Assembly (NCBI RefSeq): GCF_017976235.1 | Contig: NZ_JACVHC010000008.1 | Coordinates: 1-64,000 of the forward strand | Direction of reading: 5' to 3' | Length of the DNA stretch: 64,000 bases | Source of the DNA: Pseudomonas anatoliensis | GTDB lineage: Bacteria; Pseudomonadota; Gammaproteobacteria; Pseudomonadales; Pseudomonadaceae | In this document: positions 1 through 16,297 of the stretch, piece by piece | How positions within the stretch are numbered: position 1 is the first letter of the stretch | Layout: each line of letters opens with the position of its first letter | Position numbers and translations under genes: made by a program | Notes under the pieces: model-generated | Told to the model about the DNA's origin: nothing | The model's database searches: none | What the model saw: the letters and a program-made list of their open reading frames with translations, nothing else

Positions 1-69
1 AGCAGTGAAACGATGCATCGCCGATGGTAGTGTGGGGTTTCCCCATGTGAGAGTAGGTCATCGTCAAGA
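1..69 (+). rRNA. rrf: 5S ribosomal RNA, 3' part
   Basis: The first 69 bases match the 3' half of a Pseudomonas 5S rRNA, including the conserved GAAACGATGCATCGCCGATG stretch and the closing GGTCATCGTCAAG helix strand. The 5' part lies outside the window. It marks the end of an rRNA operon transcribed toward birA. The exact 3' end (about base 69-70) is estimated from the expected terminal helix. Confidence 0.93.
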
Positions 70-80
70 TTAAATTCCGA

Positions 81-112
81 AACCCCAATTGCGAAAGCAG
101 TTGGGGTTTTGT
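81..112 (+). terminator. Rho-independent terminator of the rRNA operon
   Basis: A 12-bp stem (81-92 with 97-108, one G-T pair) closes on a GAAA tetraloop and is followed by a T run. It sits about 12 bases past the 5S end, as expected for the end of an rrn operon. Confidence 0.92.
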
Positions 113-201
113 TTTGCCCGCAGGAAATGTACTTGCTTGATTTCTATGCAACAGCCCGGGGCATAGCTATCATTCGGGCCTCATTGTGAGGCGAAACCTG
201 C

Positions 202-1155
202 ATGTTGACGTTGTTGAATCTTCTGAAGGATGGGCGATTCCATTCTGGTCAGGACCTTGGCGCTGCCTTGGGAGTTAGTCGAAGTGCGGTATGGAAGCAG
301 CTTCAGCACCTTGAGGCTGAGCTTGGACTGTCCATTCACAAAGTCCGAGGTCGTGGCTATCAGTTGGCTGCTCCACTGGTGTTGCTCGACCCTCTTAAAA
401 TTGCGGGAATAAAGGGTCGCTGGCCAGCCACGGTTCTCGACTCTACCGACTCGACAAACGCTGAAGCATTGCGCGCCATTGGCTTGGGGCGGGCGGCTCC
501 CTTTTTGGTGCTTGCCGAGCGACAGACTTCGGGGCGTGGGCGCAGAGGTCGCAAGTGGGTTAGCCCGTTTGCCGAAAATCTCTATTTCAGTCTTGTTCTG
601 CGGATCGATGGAGGTATGCGCCAGCTTGAGGGTCTGAGCCTTGTGGTTGGGCTGGCGGTCTTGCAAACCCTTCGAAAGCTGGGAGTGACTGGCGCTGGTT
701 TGAAGTGGCCCAATGATGTTCTGGTTGGTAATAAGAAAATCGCCGGCATCCTGCTAGAGCTGGTTGGAGATCCGGCGGATGTCTGCCACGTGGTTCTGGG
801 GATAGGCATTAACGTGAATATGCAGGTCGCAGAAGAGGTTGATCAGCAATGGACGTCCATGCGGCTTGAGTCTGGTAAAAGCTGTGATCGCAATGTTCTC
901 GTAGCCGAGTTGAGCGAGCAGTTGCAGGCATACATCGAGCGTCAACAAGTGGATGGTTTCTCGGTTCTCCAAGCGGAATGGGAAGGCAATCATTTGTGGC
1001 AGGAGCGCTCGGTATCCCTGATTGCTGGTGTCAGTCAGATAGACGGAGTTGTGCTCGGAATTGATAGCCAGGGTGCGCTGCGGTTAAAGGTGAATGGCGT
1101 GGAAAAAGTCTTTAGTGGTGGTGAGCTCAGTCTGAGGTTGCGTGATGATTCTTGA
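202..1155 (+). CDS. birA: Bifunctional biotin-[acetyl-CoA-carboxylase] ligase / biotin operon repressor BirA
   Basis: BirA activates biotin with ATP to biotinyl-AMP and transfers it to the lysine of biotin carboxyl carrier proteins; the N-terminal winged helix can repress biotin genes. The 317-residue protein has a helix-turn-helix at about residues 18-42 ([12 protein letters not shown]), the biotinyl-AMP loop GRGRRGRKW at 111-119, and KWPND at 168-172 followed by the KKIAGIL strand. The ATG at 202 follows a GTGAGGCG ribosome-binding site, and the length matches full-length BirA with the DNA-binding domain. Its end overlaps the start of coaX, so the two are co-transcribed and probably translationally coupled. 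The rRNA terminator upstream isolates it from rrn. Confidence 0.96.
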   Translation: MLTLLNLLKDGRFHSGQDLGAALGVSRSAVWKQLQHLEAELGLSIHKVRGRGYQLAAPLVLLDPLKIAGIKGRWPATVLDSTDSTNAEALRAIGLGRAAPFLVLAERQTSGRGRRGRKWVSPFAENLYFSLVLRIDGGMRQLEGLSLVVGLAVLQTLRKLGVTGAGLKWPNDVLVGNKKIAGILLELVGDPADVCHVVLGIGINVNMQVAEEVDQQWTSMRLESGKSCDRNVLVAELSEQLQAYIERQQVDGFSVLQAEWEGNHLWQERSVSLIAGVSQIDGVVLGIDSQGALRLKVNGVEKVFSGGELSLRLRDDS

Positions 1156-1897
1156 GCTCGACTGCGGAAACAGCTTCATAAAATGGCGAGTGCTGAATGG
1201 TGCTGAGGCTGTTGCTTTGGTCGCGGAGGGAGTGGTTGATTCGGACCTGGCGCTTTGCGAAGGCTTGCGCGCGCTGAGTGGGCTGTCGCTAAGAAGATGC
1301 CGCATGGTTAGTGTTCGCACTGCTGCGGAGACTGGTGCCTTAATTGAGATGCTTGAGCGAGACTTCGGTGTTTCGGTTATCTGCGCGAAACCTGCTCGTG
1401 AAATGTCTGGTGTTAGAAACGGTTACGAAGATTACGAGCGTCTAGGTCTCGATCGTTGGTTGGCGATGCTGGGTGCTTTCCATCTGGCCAAAGGTCCATG
1501 CCTCGTGCTGGACTTTGGTACTGCAGTGACAGCGGACTTTATCGCGATAGATGGGGATCATCTTGGTGGTTTCATTTGTCCTGGTATGCCGTTGATGCGC
1601 AACCAGTTGCGCACCCATACGCGAAAAATTCGCTATGACGATTTTGCCGCTGAGCGCGCACTGACAAGCCAGGCGCCGGGGCGAAGTACTGTTGAGGCAG
1701 TAGAGCGTGGATGCTCGTTGATGCTGAAGGGGTTCGTGCTTACCCAGTTGGAAATGGCGCGATCCTATTGGGGGGAGGGCTTCACCGTATTTATTACAGG
1801 TGGAGATGCGGATCTGGTTGCAAGCGTAGCGCCTGGGGCCAGGTTTGTTCCAGATCTGGTCTTCGTCGGTTTAGCTGTGGCGTGTCCTTTGTCTTGA
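1145..1897 (+). CDS. coaX: Type III pantothenate kinase CoaX
   Basis: CoaX phosphorylates pantothenate in the first step of coenzyme A synthesis. It is the acetyl-CoA-insensitive type III form usual in Pseudomonas, which also needs a monovalent cation. Visible ASKHA-fold motifs are DCGNSFIKW (6-14, phosphate loop), GLDRW (101-105, with the presumed catalytic Asp103), [10 protein letters not shown] (123-132) and a late FITGGDADL. The ATG at 1145 gives the standard MILELDCGN start; a GTG one codon earlier (1142) is possible. The gene overlaps birA by 11 bases, which links biotin and CoA cofactor supply in one transcript. Confidence 0.95.
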   Translation: MILELDCGNSFIKWRVLNGAEAVALVAEGVVDSDLALCEGLRALSGLSLRRCRMVSVRTAAETGALIEMLERDFGVSVICAKPAREMSGVRNGYEDYERLGLDRWLAMLGAFHLAKGPCLVLDFGTAVTADFIAIDGDHLGGFICPGMPLMRNQLRTHTRKIRYDDFAAERALTSQAPGRSTVEAVERGCSLMLKGFVLTQLEMARSYWGEGFTVFITGGDADLVASVAPGARFVPDLVFVGLAVACPLS

Positions 1898-1904
1898 GGT
1901 ATGT

Positions 1905-2342
1905 ATGCGTTGGATGTTCCTGCTACTTCTTGTTCTCAATATTTTCTATTACGTCTGGCATCAACAGGAAGCGCCATTGCGGGCAAAGGACGTAACGCCG
2001 CTGAGTTTGTACAAAGGTTCACAGCAGGATATTCGTCTGCTGAGTGAAGGTGGAAGGGCCGCCAAGGAGAAGTCTGGTCCGCAACGAATTGAAAGTCAGT
2101 GCCTTTATCTCGGTGGTTTTGCCCGTCAGGAGATGGTTGTGGTGCTGGGCGAGCGTTTGGCTCAAATGGATATCAAGGCTCAGCCATCGCTTGAGGGTTC
2201 TCCTGCAGCGGGTTTCTGGATGCGTATTGCACCTGAAAGCCAGCGTTTGCTGGGGGATGCGCAGTTGCAAAACCTTTCCAACGAATTCAATGAGTTAAAA
2301 CATAAGATAATGCGCTGTGAGGGGGTTGCGCCTGCTGAATAG
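1905..2342 (+). CDS. Small membrane-anchored SPOR-like protein
   Basis: This 145-residue protein has one N-terminal hydrophobic segment (about residues 3-20), suggesting an inner-membrane anchor with a periplasmic body. The C-terminal half (about 62-140) has the alternating pattern of a SPOR-type fold: CLYLGGF, then a helix, then GFWMRIAP. SPOR domains bind denuded peptidoglycan. The ATG at 1905 is 7 bases after coaX and follows GAGGT, so it is the third gene of the birA operon. This position is conserved in Pseudomonas. The SPOR assignment rests on pattern only; hypothetical protein is the safe name. Confidence 0.75.
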   Translation: MRWMFLLLLVLNIFYYVWHQQEAPLRAKDVTPLSLYKGSQQDIRLLSEGGRAAKEKSGPQRIESQCLYLGGFARQEMVVVLGERLAQMDIKAQPSLEGSPAAGFWMRIAPESQRLLGDAQLQNLSNEFNELKHKIMRCEGVAPAE

Positions 2343-2354
2343 TTTGAATAGAAT
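2326..2354 (+). promoter_or_regulatory. Predicted upstream promoter (P1) of the tRNA-tufB operon
   Basis: TTGCGC (2326-2331), a 17-base spacer and TAGAAT (2349-2354), followed by the GC-rich discriminator GGCGCC. The site straddles the end of the SPOR-like gene. The GC-rich discriminator is the usual mark of stringently controlled stable-RNA promoters. Predicted only. Confidence 0.55.
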
Positions 2355-2445
2355 GGCGCCCGCTCCGCAGTGAAGACCTTTCAAAGGTCGACGAAGTAGG
2401 GCGATGTCAAAGCAGCTAACCTCAGGTTTTTAAATGAGAAATTGC

Positions 2446-2473
2446 TTGACAAGGGTTTGGCATAGTATAGAAT
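2446..2473 (+). promoter_or_regulatory. Strong predicted promoter (P2) of the tRNA-tufB operon
   Basis: A perfect -35 TTGACA (2446-2451), a 16-base spacer and TAGAAT (2468-2473) are followed by the GC-rich GCCGGCC discriminator, 13 bases before the mature tRNA-Tyr. This is the textbook layout of a growth-rate-controlled tRNA promoter. Confidence 0.82.
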
Positions 2474-2486
2474 GCCGGCCTGATTA

Positions 2487-2571
2487 GGAGGGGTTCCCGA
2501 GCGGCCAAAGGGATCAGACTGTAAATCTGACGTCTACGACTTCGAAGGTTCGAATCCTTCTCCCTCCACCA
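2487..2571 (+). tRNA. tRNA-Tyr (anticodon GTA)
   Basis: An 85-base class II tRNA with a long variable arm. The anticodon GTA is at 2521-2523, the T arm is GGTTCGAATCC, and the acceptor GGAGGGG pairs with the CCCTCC end. The CCA is encoded. Confidence 0.97.
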
Positions 2572-2596
2572 GATTTTAGCGTGAGCTGCAAGCTCT

Positions 2597-2670
<74 letters not shown>

Positions 2671-2696
2671 AGTTTGCAGGTTGTGCAAAGTGTTTC

Positions 2697-2772
2697 GCTC
2701 TTGTAGCTCAGTTGGTAGAGCACACCCTTGGTAAGGGTGAGGTCAGCGGTTCAAATCCGCTCAAGAGCTCCA
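2697..2772 (+). tRNA. tRNA-Thr (anticodon GGT)
   Basis: A 76-base tRNA. The anticodon stem CACCC/GGGTG encloses TTGGTAA with GGT at 2730-2732, and the CCA is encoded. It is the last tRNA before tufB, and a hairpin begins 7 bases later. Confidence 0.97.
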
Positions 2773-2778
2773 TATAAC

Positions 2779-2811
2779 AAGGCAGATATGAAAATATCTG
2801 CCTTTGTTTTA
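2779..2811 (+). terminator. Terminator-like hairpin between tRNA-Thr and tufB
   Basis: A perfect 11-bp stem AAGGCAGATAT/ATATCTGCCTT with a GAAA loop is followed by TTGTTTT. It may act as an attenuator that sets the tRNA to tufB ratio, or protect the tRNA 3' side before processing. Full termination here would leave tufB needing its own promoter, and none is obvious. Confidence 0.65.
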
Positions 2812-2856
2812 ATGGCTTTTGTTGTTTGCTTAATTCTTCTGATAGGGGTGATATCG

Positions 2857-4050
2857 ATGGCTAAGGAAAAGTTTGATCGTTCCCTACCGCACGTCAACGT
2901 TGGGACCATTGGTCACGTTGACCACGGTAAAACCACTCTGACTGCTGCTCTGACTCGCGTTTGCTCCGAAGTTTTCGGTTCTGCAATCGTTGACTTCGAC
3001 AAGATCGACAGCGCCCCAGAAGAAAAAGCTCGCGGTATCACCATTAACACCGCGCACGTTGAATACAACTCGCTGATCCGTCACTACGCTCACGTTGACT
3101 GCCCAGGTCACGCTGACTATGTGAAGAACATGATCACCGGTGCTGCCCAGATGGACGGCGCAATCCTGGTTTGCTCGGCCGCTGATGGTCCGATGCCACA
3201 AACCCGTGAGCACATCCTGCTGTCCCGTCAGGTTGGCGTTCCGTACATCGTGGTTTTCCTGAACAAGGCTGACCTCGTAGACGACGCTGAGCTGCTGGAA
3301 CTGGTTGAGATGGAAGTTCGCGACCTGCTGTCCACCTATGACTTCCCAGGCGACGACACTCCGATCATCATCGGTTCGGCTCGTATGGCTCTGGAAGGCA
3401 AAGACGACAACGAAATGGGCACCACTGCCGTTCGTAAGCTGGTTGAGACTCTGGATACCTACATTCCGGATCCAGTTCGCGTAATCGACAAGCCGTTCCT
3501 GATGCCAATCGAAGACGTATTCTCGATCTCGGGTCGCGGTACTGTTGTGACTGGTCGTATCGAGCGCGGTATCGTTCGTGTTCAGGATCCACTGGAAATC
3601 GTTGGTCTGCGTGACACTACCGTCACCACCTGCACCGGTGTTGAAATGTTCCGTAAACTGCTCGACGAAGGTCGTGCTGGCGAGAACTGCGGCGTGCTGC
3701 TGCGCGGCACCAAGCGTGACGATGTAGAGCGTGGCCAGGTTCTGGTTAAGCCGGGTTCGGTTAAGCCGCACACCAAGTTTGAAGCAGAAGTTTATGTTCT
3801 GAGCAAAGAAGAAGGCGGTCGTCACACTCCGTTCTTTAAAGGCTACCGTCCACAGTTCTACTTCCGGACCACTGACGTGACCGGTAACTGCGAGCTGCCG
3901 GAAGGGGTTGAAATGGTAATGCCAGGCGACAACATCAAAATGGTTGTCACCCTGATCAAAACCATCGCTATGGAAGACGGTCTGCGTTTCGCTATCCGTG
4001 AAGGCGGTCGTACCGTCGGCGCTGGTGTCGTAGCTAAAATCATCGAATAA
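2857..4050 (+). CDS. tufB: Elongation factor Tu (copy in the tRNA-tufB operon)
   Basis: EF-Tu delivers aminoacyl-tRNA to the ribosomal A site as a GTP complex. The 397-residue protein shows the G1 loop GHVDHGKT (19-26), DCPGHADY (81-88) and NKAD (136-139), followed by the two beta-barrel domains. The true start is the ATG at 2857 ([10 protein letters not shown]), not the open frame running in from tRNA-Thr; AGGGGTG lies just upstream. Compared with the second copy at 19418, the protein differs only at residue 307 (Lys here, Thr there) and at the last residue (Glu here, Ala there). Confidence 0.98.
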   Translation: MAKEKFDRSLPHVNVGTIGHVDHGKTTLTAALTRVCSEVFGSAIVDFDKIDSAPEEKARGITINTAHVEYNSLIRHYAHVDCPGHADYVKNMITGAAQMDGAILVCSAADGPMPQTREHILLSRQVGVPYIVVFLNKADLVDDAELLELVEMEVRDLLSTYDFPGDDTPIIIGSARMALEGKDDNEMGTTAVRKLVETLDTYIPDPVRVIDKPFLMPIEDVFSISGRGTVVTGRIERGIVRVQDPLEIVGLRDTTVTTCTGVEMFRKLLDEGRAGENCGVLLRGTKRDDVERGQVLVKPGSVKPHTKFEAEVYVLSKEEGGRHTPFFKGYRPQFYFRTTDVTGNCELPEGVEMVMPGDNIKMVVTLIKTIAMEDGLRFAIREGGRTVGAGVVAKIIE

Positions 4051-4054
4051 GCGG

Positions 4055-4083
4055 TTGTAATGTATTTTTCGGGCCGGCATAAT
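4055..4083 (+). promoter_or_regulatory. Predicted promoter of the tRNA-Trp-secE-nusG unit
   Basis: TTGTAA (4055-4060), a 17-base spacer and CATAAT (4078-4083), starting four bases after the tufB stop codon. The -10 element falls mainly in the loop of the tufB terminator hairpin. Confidence 0.6.
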
Positions 4084-4103
4084 GGTCGGCCTGATTTTGT
4101 TTT
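4072..4103 (+). terminator. tufB terminator overlapping the next promoter
   Basis: A 7-bp stem GGCCGGC/GTCGGCC (4072-4078 with 4085-4091, one G-T pair) has loop ATAATG and is followed by TGATTTTGTTTT. It ends directly at the first base of tRNA-Trp. Confidence 0.65.
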
Positions 4104-4179
4104 AGGTCAGTAGCTCAATTGGCAGAGCGACGGTCTCCAAAACCGTAGGTTGGGGGTTCGATTCCCTCCTGACCTGCCA
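4104..4179 (+). tRNA. tRNA-Trp (anticodon CCA)
   Basis: A 76-base tRNA. The anticodon stem ACGGT/ACCGT encloses CTCCAAA with CCA at 4137-4139, and the 3' CCA is encoded. It heads the secE-nusG unit, the same neighbourhood as in E. coli and other pseudomonads. Confidence 0.97.
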
Positions 4180-4224
4180 GATTCACTCGGTGTATCTGGC
4201 TTTCTTTTCACAGGATCTTCATAG

Positions 4225-4593
4225 ATGACTCCTAAGGCTGAAGCACAAGGCTCTCGCTTCGATCTGCTCAAGTGGCTTGTAGTAGTCGCTTTGGTGGTTG
4301 TAGGCGTTGTTGGCAATCAGTATTACGCTGCTTCGCCGATCCTGTACCGTGTACTGGCTTTGCTTGTCATTGCTGCTGTAGCTGCCTTTGTAGGCCTGCA
4401 GACTGCGAAGGGCAAGTCTTTCTTTGTACTGGTTAAGGAAGCTCGTACCGAGATTCGTAAAGTCGTGTGGCCAACTCGCCAAGAAACCACGCAGACCACC
4501 CTGATTGTGGTGGCTGTTGTTCTGGTTATGGCGTTGCTGTTGTGGGGGCTTGATTCCCTGCTCGGCTGGCTTGTTTCCTTGATTGTCGGCTAA
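4225..4593 (+). CDS. secE: Preprotein translocase subunit SecE
   Basis: SecE clamps and stabilises SecY in the SecYEG channel. This is the long gammaproteobacterial form (122 residues) with three membrane segments at about 15-35, 38-58 and 92-118. The essential amphipathic region TEIRKVVWPTRQET precedes the last segment. The ATG at 4225 follows CAGGA. nusG starts 9 bases after its stop, the usual secE-nusG pairing. Confidence 0.96.
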   Translation: MTPKAEAQGSRFDLLKWLVVVALVVVGVVGNQYYAASPILYRVLALLVIAAVAAFVGLQTAKGKSFFVLVKEARTEIRKVVWPTRQETTQTTLIVVAVVLVMALLLWGLDSLLGWLVSLIVG

Positions 4594-4602
4594 GGGTGTC
4601 CC

Positions 4603-5136
4603 GTGGCTAAGCGTTGGTACGTTGTGCATGCTTACTCGGGTTACGAGAAGCATGTCATGCGCTCGCTCGTTGAGCGAGTAAAGCTGGCTGGCATGGAAGA
4701 TGGCTTCGGCGAAATTCTGGTTCCCACTGAAGAAGTGGTTGAAATGCGTAATGGCCAGAAGCGCAAAAGCGAGCGTAAGTTCTTTCCAGGCTATGTGCTG
4801 GTACAGATGGACATGAACGAGGGTACTTGGCACTTGGTCAAGGATACTCCTCGGGTGATGGGCTTTATCGGCGGTACTGCTGATAAGCCTGCACCGATTA
4901 CTGATAAAGAGGCAGAAGCGATTCTGCGTCGTGTTGCTGATGGTAGCGACAAGCCTAAGCCGAAGACTCTCTTCGAGCCAGGTGAAACCGTACGAGTCAA
5001 TGATGGTCCATTTGCTGATTTCAATGGTGTCGTTGAAGAAGTTAACTACGAAAAGAGCCGGATCCAAGTGGCGGTGCTCATTTTCGGTCGCTCTACTCCG
5101 GTAGAGTTGGAGTTCAGTCAGGTCGAAAAGGTCTAA
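4603..5136 (+). CDS. nusG: Transcription termination/antitermination factor NusG
   Basis: NusG binds the RNA polymerase clamp, reduces pausing and links polymerase to Rho or to ribosomal protein S10. The 177-residue protein has an NGN domain (about 1-120, starting [13 protein letters not shown] and containing [10 protein letters not shown]) and a C-terminal KOW domain (about 125-177, [17 protein letters not shown]). The start is a GTG at 4603, giving [11 protein letters not shown] strong terminator follows, separating this unit from rplK. Confidence 0.97.
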   Translation: MAKRWYVVHAYSGYEKHVMRSLVERVKLAGMEDGFGEILVPTEEVVEMRNGQKRKSERKFFPGYVLVQMDMNEGTWHLVKDTPRVMGFIGGTADKPAPITDKEAEAILRRVADGSDKPKPKTLFEPGETVRVNDGPFADFNGVVEEVNYEKSRIQVAVLIFGRSTPVELEFSQVEKV

Positions 5137-5151
5137 CTGAGCAAGCATCCC

Positions 5152-5180
5152 AACCCCGCAGCCTTAGGCTGTGGGGTTTT
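5152..5180 (+). terminator. Rho-independent terminator after nusG
   Basis: A 12-bp stem AACCCCGCAGCC/GGCTGTGGGGTT with a TTA loop and trailing T's, ending the tRNA-Trp-secE-nusG transcript. I see no convincing promoter in the 73 bases between it and rplK. Confidence 0.88.
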
Positions 5181-5209
5181 GTCGTCACTGGGATATACGC
5201 GCAAGTAAC

Positions 5210-5238
5210 CGGGGAGCCTTTCGAGGCGTTTGAACCCG
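5210..5238 (+). promoter_or_regulatory. Candidate L1-binding leader structure before rplK
   Basis: The rplK leader contains GCCT-TTCG-AGGC (5216-5227) inside an outer CGGG/CCCG pairing. In E. coli, L1 represses the rplKA mRNA by binding a small leader stem with an internal loop. This is the only folded element at the right place here. The identification is by position, not by a tested motif. Confidence 0.35.
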
Positions 5239-5253
5239 TAATTGGAGTGCCTC

Positions 5254-5685
5254 ATGGCCAAGAAAATTACCGCTTACATCAAGCTGCAAGTGAAGGCCGC
5301 TCAGGCTAACCCAAGCCCACCTGTTGGTCCTGCTCTGGGTCAGCACGGCGTGAACATCATGGAATTCTGCAAGGCTTTCAACGCCCGTACTCAGGGTATT
5401 GAAGCAGGTCTGCCGACTCCAGTGATCATCACTGTCTACAGCGACCGTAGCTTCACTTTCGAAACAAAATCCACCCCTGCTTCGGTTTTGCTGAAGAAGG
5501 CGGCCGGTCTGACCAGCGGTTCCGCTCGTCCGAACACCGTTAAGGTTGGCACTGTTACCCGTGCTCAGCTGGAAGAAATCGCGAAAACCAAAAACGCGGA
5601 TCTGACTGCAGCTGATATGGATGCAGCCGTGCGTACTATCGCCGGTTCTGCTCGTAGCATGGGCCTTAACGTGGAGGGTGTGTAA
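5254..5685 (+). CDS. rplK: 50S ribosomal protein L11
   Basis: L11 binds the GTPase-associated region of 23S rRNA, contacts elongation factors and is needed for RelA activation. It has 143 residues: an N-terminal factor-facing domain ([30 protein letters not shown], written here as two parts [16 protein letters not shown] and VNIMEFC) and a C-terminal rRNA-binding domain ending MGLNVEGV. The start chosen is the ATG at 5254 after GGAGTG; an in-frame upstream ATG at 5242 would add four residues and lacks a site. Its stop overlaps the rplA start by one base. Confidence 0.97.
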   Translation: MAKKITAYIKLQVKAAQANPSPPVGPALGQHGVNIMEFCKAFNARTQGIEAGLPTPVIITVYSDRSFTFETKSTPASVLLKKAAGLTSGSARPNTVKVGTVTRAQLEEIAKTKNADLTAADMDAAVRTIAGSARSMGLNVEGV

Positions 5686-6380
5686 TGGCTAAGCTGACCA
5701 AGCGTCAAAAGGCTATCGCCGGCAAAATCGAAGCAGGCAAGGCCTACAACATTGTAGACGCCGCTGCTCTGCTGGCTGAGCTGTCGACTGTCAAGTTCAG
5801 CGAGTCGTTCGACGTTGCTGTAAACCTGGGTGTAGACCCGCGTAAATCTGACCAGGTTGTTCGTAGCGCTACTGTGCTGCCACACGGCACTGGCAAGACC
5901 GTTCGCGTTGCTGTGTTCACCCAAGGTCCTGCTGCTGAGGCCGCTCTGGCTGCCGGCGCTGACCGTGTAGGTATGGACGACCTGGCTGCCGAAATGAAAG
6001 GCGGCGACCTGAACTATGACGTAGTGATCGCATCCCCGGATGCCATGCGCGTTGTAGGTCAGTTGGGTCAGATCCTTGGTCCACGTGGTCTGATGCCTAA
6101 CCCTAAGGTTGGTACTGTAACTCCAGACGTAGCTACTGCGGTTAAGAACGCAAAAGCTGGTCAGGTTCGTTATCGCACTGACAAAAACGGCATCATTCAC
6201 ACTTCCGTTGGCAAGATGGGCTTCGATGCCGTCAAGCTGAAGGAAAACGTTGAAGCCCTGATCGCTGATCTGAAGCGTATCAAGCCAGCTTCTTCGAAAG
6301 GTATCTACGTCAAGCGCGTTACCCTGAGCACCACTATGGGCCCAGGTCTGATCATTGATCAGAGCTCGCTGGACGCGTAA
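5685..6380 (+). CDS. rplA: 50S ribosomal protein L1
   Basis: L1 binds the mobile L1 stalk of 23S rRNA, helps release deacylated tRNA from the E site, and in E. coli represses its own mRNA. It has 231 residues, with the family signatures [20 protein letters not shown] and a C-terminal LSTTMGPG. The start codon shares a base with the rplK stop (TAATG), and GGAGGG precedes it, indicating translational coupling with L11. Confidence 0.97.
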   Translation: MAKLTKRQKAIAGKIEAGKAYNIVDAAALLAELSTVKFSESFDVAVNLGVDPRKSDQVVRSATVLPHGTGKTVRVAVFTQGPAAEAALAAGADRVGMDDLAAEMKGGDLNYDVVIASPDAMRVVGQLGQILGPRGLMPNPKVGTVTPDVATAVKNAKAGQVRYRTDKNGIIHTSVGKMGFDAVKLKENVEALIADLKRIKPASSKGIYVKRVTLSTTMGPGLIIDQSSLDA

Positions 6381-6578
6381 GAAAAAAATTGGCGCGCTTA
6401 TTCGCGCCAGTTGAAAGATTGGGGTCCCTGCCTGGCGGGGGCTATCCAAGACCGTAGGCGACGCAAGTCTTAAACCATAAGCCTACGCAGATGGTGCTCC
6501 CGGTTCCTTACCGAATCAGACACCAAAACGACATTCGGTTTCGATCGAATGAAACGGTAACAAGCAGGAGTTAAACCC
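6381..6578 (+). promoter_or_regulatory. L10 leader (rplJL autoregulatory leader)
   Basis: This 198-base gap holds a GGCGCG/CGCGCC hairpin (6391-6408) and, further on, a CGTAGGC/GCCTACG stem (6453-6459 with 6481-6487). The latter encloses a small GAC-GCAA-GTC hairpin and the unpaired TTAAACCATAA. That is the arrangement of the conserved L10 leader, to which the L10-L7/L12 complex binds to shut off its own translation. A covariance search with the Rfam L10 leader model would settle it. Confidence 0.7.
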
Positions 6579-7079
6579 GTGGCAATTAATCTCGAAGACA
6601 AGAAGGCCATCGTCGCTGAAGTCAACGAGGCTGCCAAAGTCGCTCTGTCCGCTGTCGTGGTTGATGCACGTGGCGTAACAGTAGGCGCAATGACCGGACT
6701 CCGTAAAGAGGCTCGTGAAGCTGGCGTTTACGTACGTGTTGTACGTAACACCCTGCTCAAGCGCGCTGTTGCTGACACTGAATACAGTGTTCTCAACGAC
6801 GTGTTCACCGGCCCGACCTTGATTGCATTCTCCAACGAACATCCTGGCGCTGCTGCCCGTTTGTTCAAGGAATTTGCCAAAGGTCAGGATAAGTTCGAGA
6901 TCAAGGCAGCTGCGTTCGAGGGCAAGTTCCTCGCAGCTAATCAGATCGACGTGCTGGCAAGCCTGCCGACCCGTGACGAAGCAATTTCTCAGCTGATGAG
7001 CGTGATTCAAGGCGCTACCAGCAAATTGGCTCGTACTCTGGCGGCACTTCGCGACCAGAAAGAAGCAGCTGCAGCTTAA
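6579..7079 (+). CDS. rplJ: 50S ribosomal protein L10
   Basis: L10 anchors the L7/L12 dimers to the ribosomal stalk base and represses its own operon. It has 166 residues. The N-terminal rRNA-binding domain contains [16 protein letters not shown] and [11 protein letters not shown]; the C-terminal helix that carries L7/L12 dimers is [20 protein letters not shown] onward. The GTG start at 6579 follows GCAGGAG. A structured leader lies upstream, and rplL follows after 78 bases. Confidence 0.97.
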   Translation: MAINLEDKKAIVAEVNEAAKVALSAVVVDARGVTVGAMTGLRKEAREAGVYVRVVRNTLLKRAVADTEYSVLNDVFTGPTLIAFSNEHPGAAARLFKEFAKGQDKFEIKAAAFEGKFLAANQIDVLASLPTRDEAISQLMSVIQGATSKLARTLAALRDQKEAAAA

Positions 7080-7157
7080 GGCTCAGCGTTTCAACTCTCG
7101 CGTATTTTTGTTTATTTCGATGGCCTACAGGCTGTCCCCCAATTCAGGAAATAAGTC

Positions 7158-7523
7158 ATGTCTCTGACTAACGAACAAATCATCGACGCAATCGGCGAAA
7201 AATCGGTTCTGGAAATCGTTGAGCTGATCAAGGCAATGGAAGAGAAGTTCGGCGTATCCGCTGCCGCTGCTTCTGCTGGTCCAGCTGCTGCTGCCGCTGT
7301 TGTTGAAGAGCAAACCGAGTTCAACGTTGTTCTGCTGGAAGCTGGCGAGAAGAAAGTAAACGCCATTAAAGCAGTTCGCGAACTGACCGGTCTGGGCCTG
7401 AAAGAAGCCAAAGAGAAAGTAGACGGCGCTCCTCAGGTTGTTCTGGAAGGCGTTTCGAAAGAAGCTGCTGAAGACGCCAAGAAGAAGCTGGAAGAAGCAG
7501 GCGCTAAAGTCGAGCTGAAGTAA
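7158..7523 (+). CDS. rplL: 50S ribosomal protein L7/L12
   Basis: L7/L12 is the multicopy stalk protein that recruits and stimulates translational GTPases. It has 121 residues: an N-terminal dimerisation region (1-30), a flexible Ala-rich hinge ([14 protein letters not shown]), and the globular C-terminal domain with [11 protein letters not shown]. The ATG at 7158 follows AGGAAATAAGTC. Its own Shine-Dalgarno region and the 78-base gap after rplJ fit its higher required output. Confidence 0.97.
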   Translation: MSLTNEQIIDAIGEKSVLEIVELIKAMEEKFGVSAAAASAGPAAAAAVVEEQTEFNVVLLEAGEKKVNAIKAVRELTGLGLKEAKEKVDGAPQVVLEGVSKEAAEDAKKKLEEAGAKVELK

Positions 7524-7569
7524 GCATCGACTTTGCTCCTCCAGCCCGAGCGTCAAGCGACAGGCTGAT

Positions 7570-7598
7570 GGCTGGTGGCTCTTGCCACCGGCCTTTTT
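7570..7598 (+). terminator. Attenuator hairpin between rplL and rpoB
   Basis: A 10-bp stem GGCTGGTGGC/GCCACCGGCC with a TCTT loop is followed by TTTTT. In E. coli a partial terminator at the same place lets only a fraction of polymerases proceed into rpoBC, which lowers polymerase relative to ribosomal proteins. A second hairpin, CTCCC-GTC-GGGAG at 7694-7706, has no T run. Confidence 0.8.
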
Positions 7599-7743
7599 CC
7601 GTTATTGGCAGCCGACTGGGTCGGTGCTGGTAACGAGCTGTAACCACCCGATGCGGTGGAGCAAACCATGGGGTTTGCACGATTTTCTGGCTGCTCCCGT
7701 CGGGAGGGGCCAAACAAGCAGGTGACCAAGCTGGGGAACGCTG

Positions 7744-11817
<4,074 letters not shown>

Positions 11818-11881
11818 CACGTGACGCGAATCGAGAGCGGGGCAGGATTGCCCGCTCTCTGCTCCGCCAGGAGGAAAGGCC

Positions 11882-16081
<4,200 letters not shown>

Positions 16082-16102
16082 GTTCTGCGATATATGAGCG
16101 TA

Positions 16103-16173
16103 AGGCCCTGATCGCGCCGTTCATCGAATCGAGACAAATTGTCGAGGTTCGATGAGTGGGGAGGTCGGGGCCT
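16103..16173 (+). terminator. Long imperfect hairpin between rpoC and rpsL
   Basis: An outer stem pairs 16103-16113 with 16163-16173 (two G-T pairs), an inner stem pairs CATCGAA with TTCGATG (16122-16128 with 16148-16154), and there is a small GACAA/TTGTC at the tip. No T run follows, so it may terminate weakly, be Rho-dependent, or stabilise the rpoC 3' end. It stops five bases before the predicted str promoter. Confidence 0.4.
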
Positions 16174-16177
16174 TGCC

Positions 16178-16206
16178 TTGACTGGGGACAAGATCCTCTT
16201 TAGACT
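16178..16206 (+). promoter_or_regulatory. Predicted str operon promoter
   Basis: TTGACT (16178-16183), an exact 17-base spacer and TAGACT (16201-16206), about 85 bases upstream of rpsL. It would drive rpsL-rpsG-fusA-tufA. Confidence 0.65.
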
Positions 16207-16297
16207 CTTGTACCCCTAAATTTGGCGGGAATTCGTTCCTGCCATTTTGCTTTTCTTGCAAGACAATAGCGTCGCAAGACAACAGTGGAGCTAGTAG

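Noticed and set aside
2728-2856. A longer tufB reading starting within tRNA-Thr.
   Set aside because: The added residues translate tRNA and a terminator hairpin; EF-Tu starts at MAKEKFDRS.
5181-5253. Promoter for rplKA directly after the nusG terminator.
   Set aside because: TTGTCG has no acceptable -10 at 16-18 bases; GATATA lies too close.
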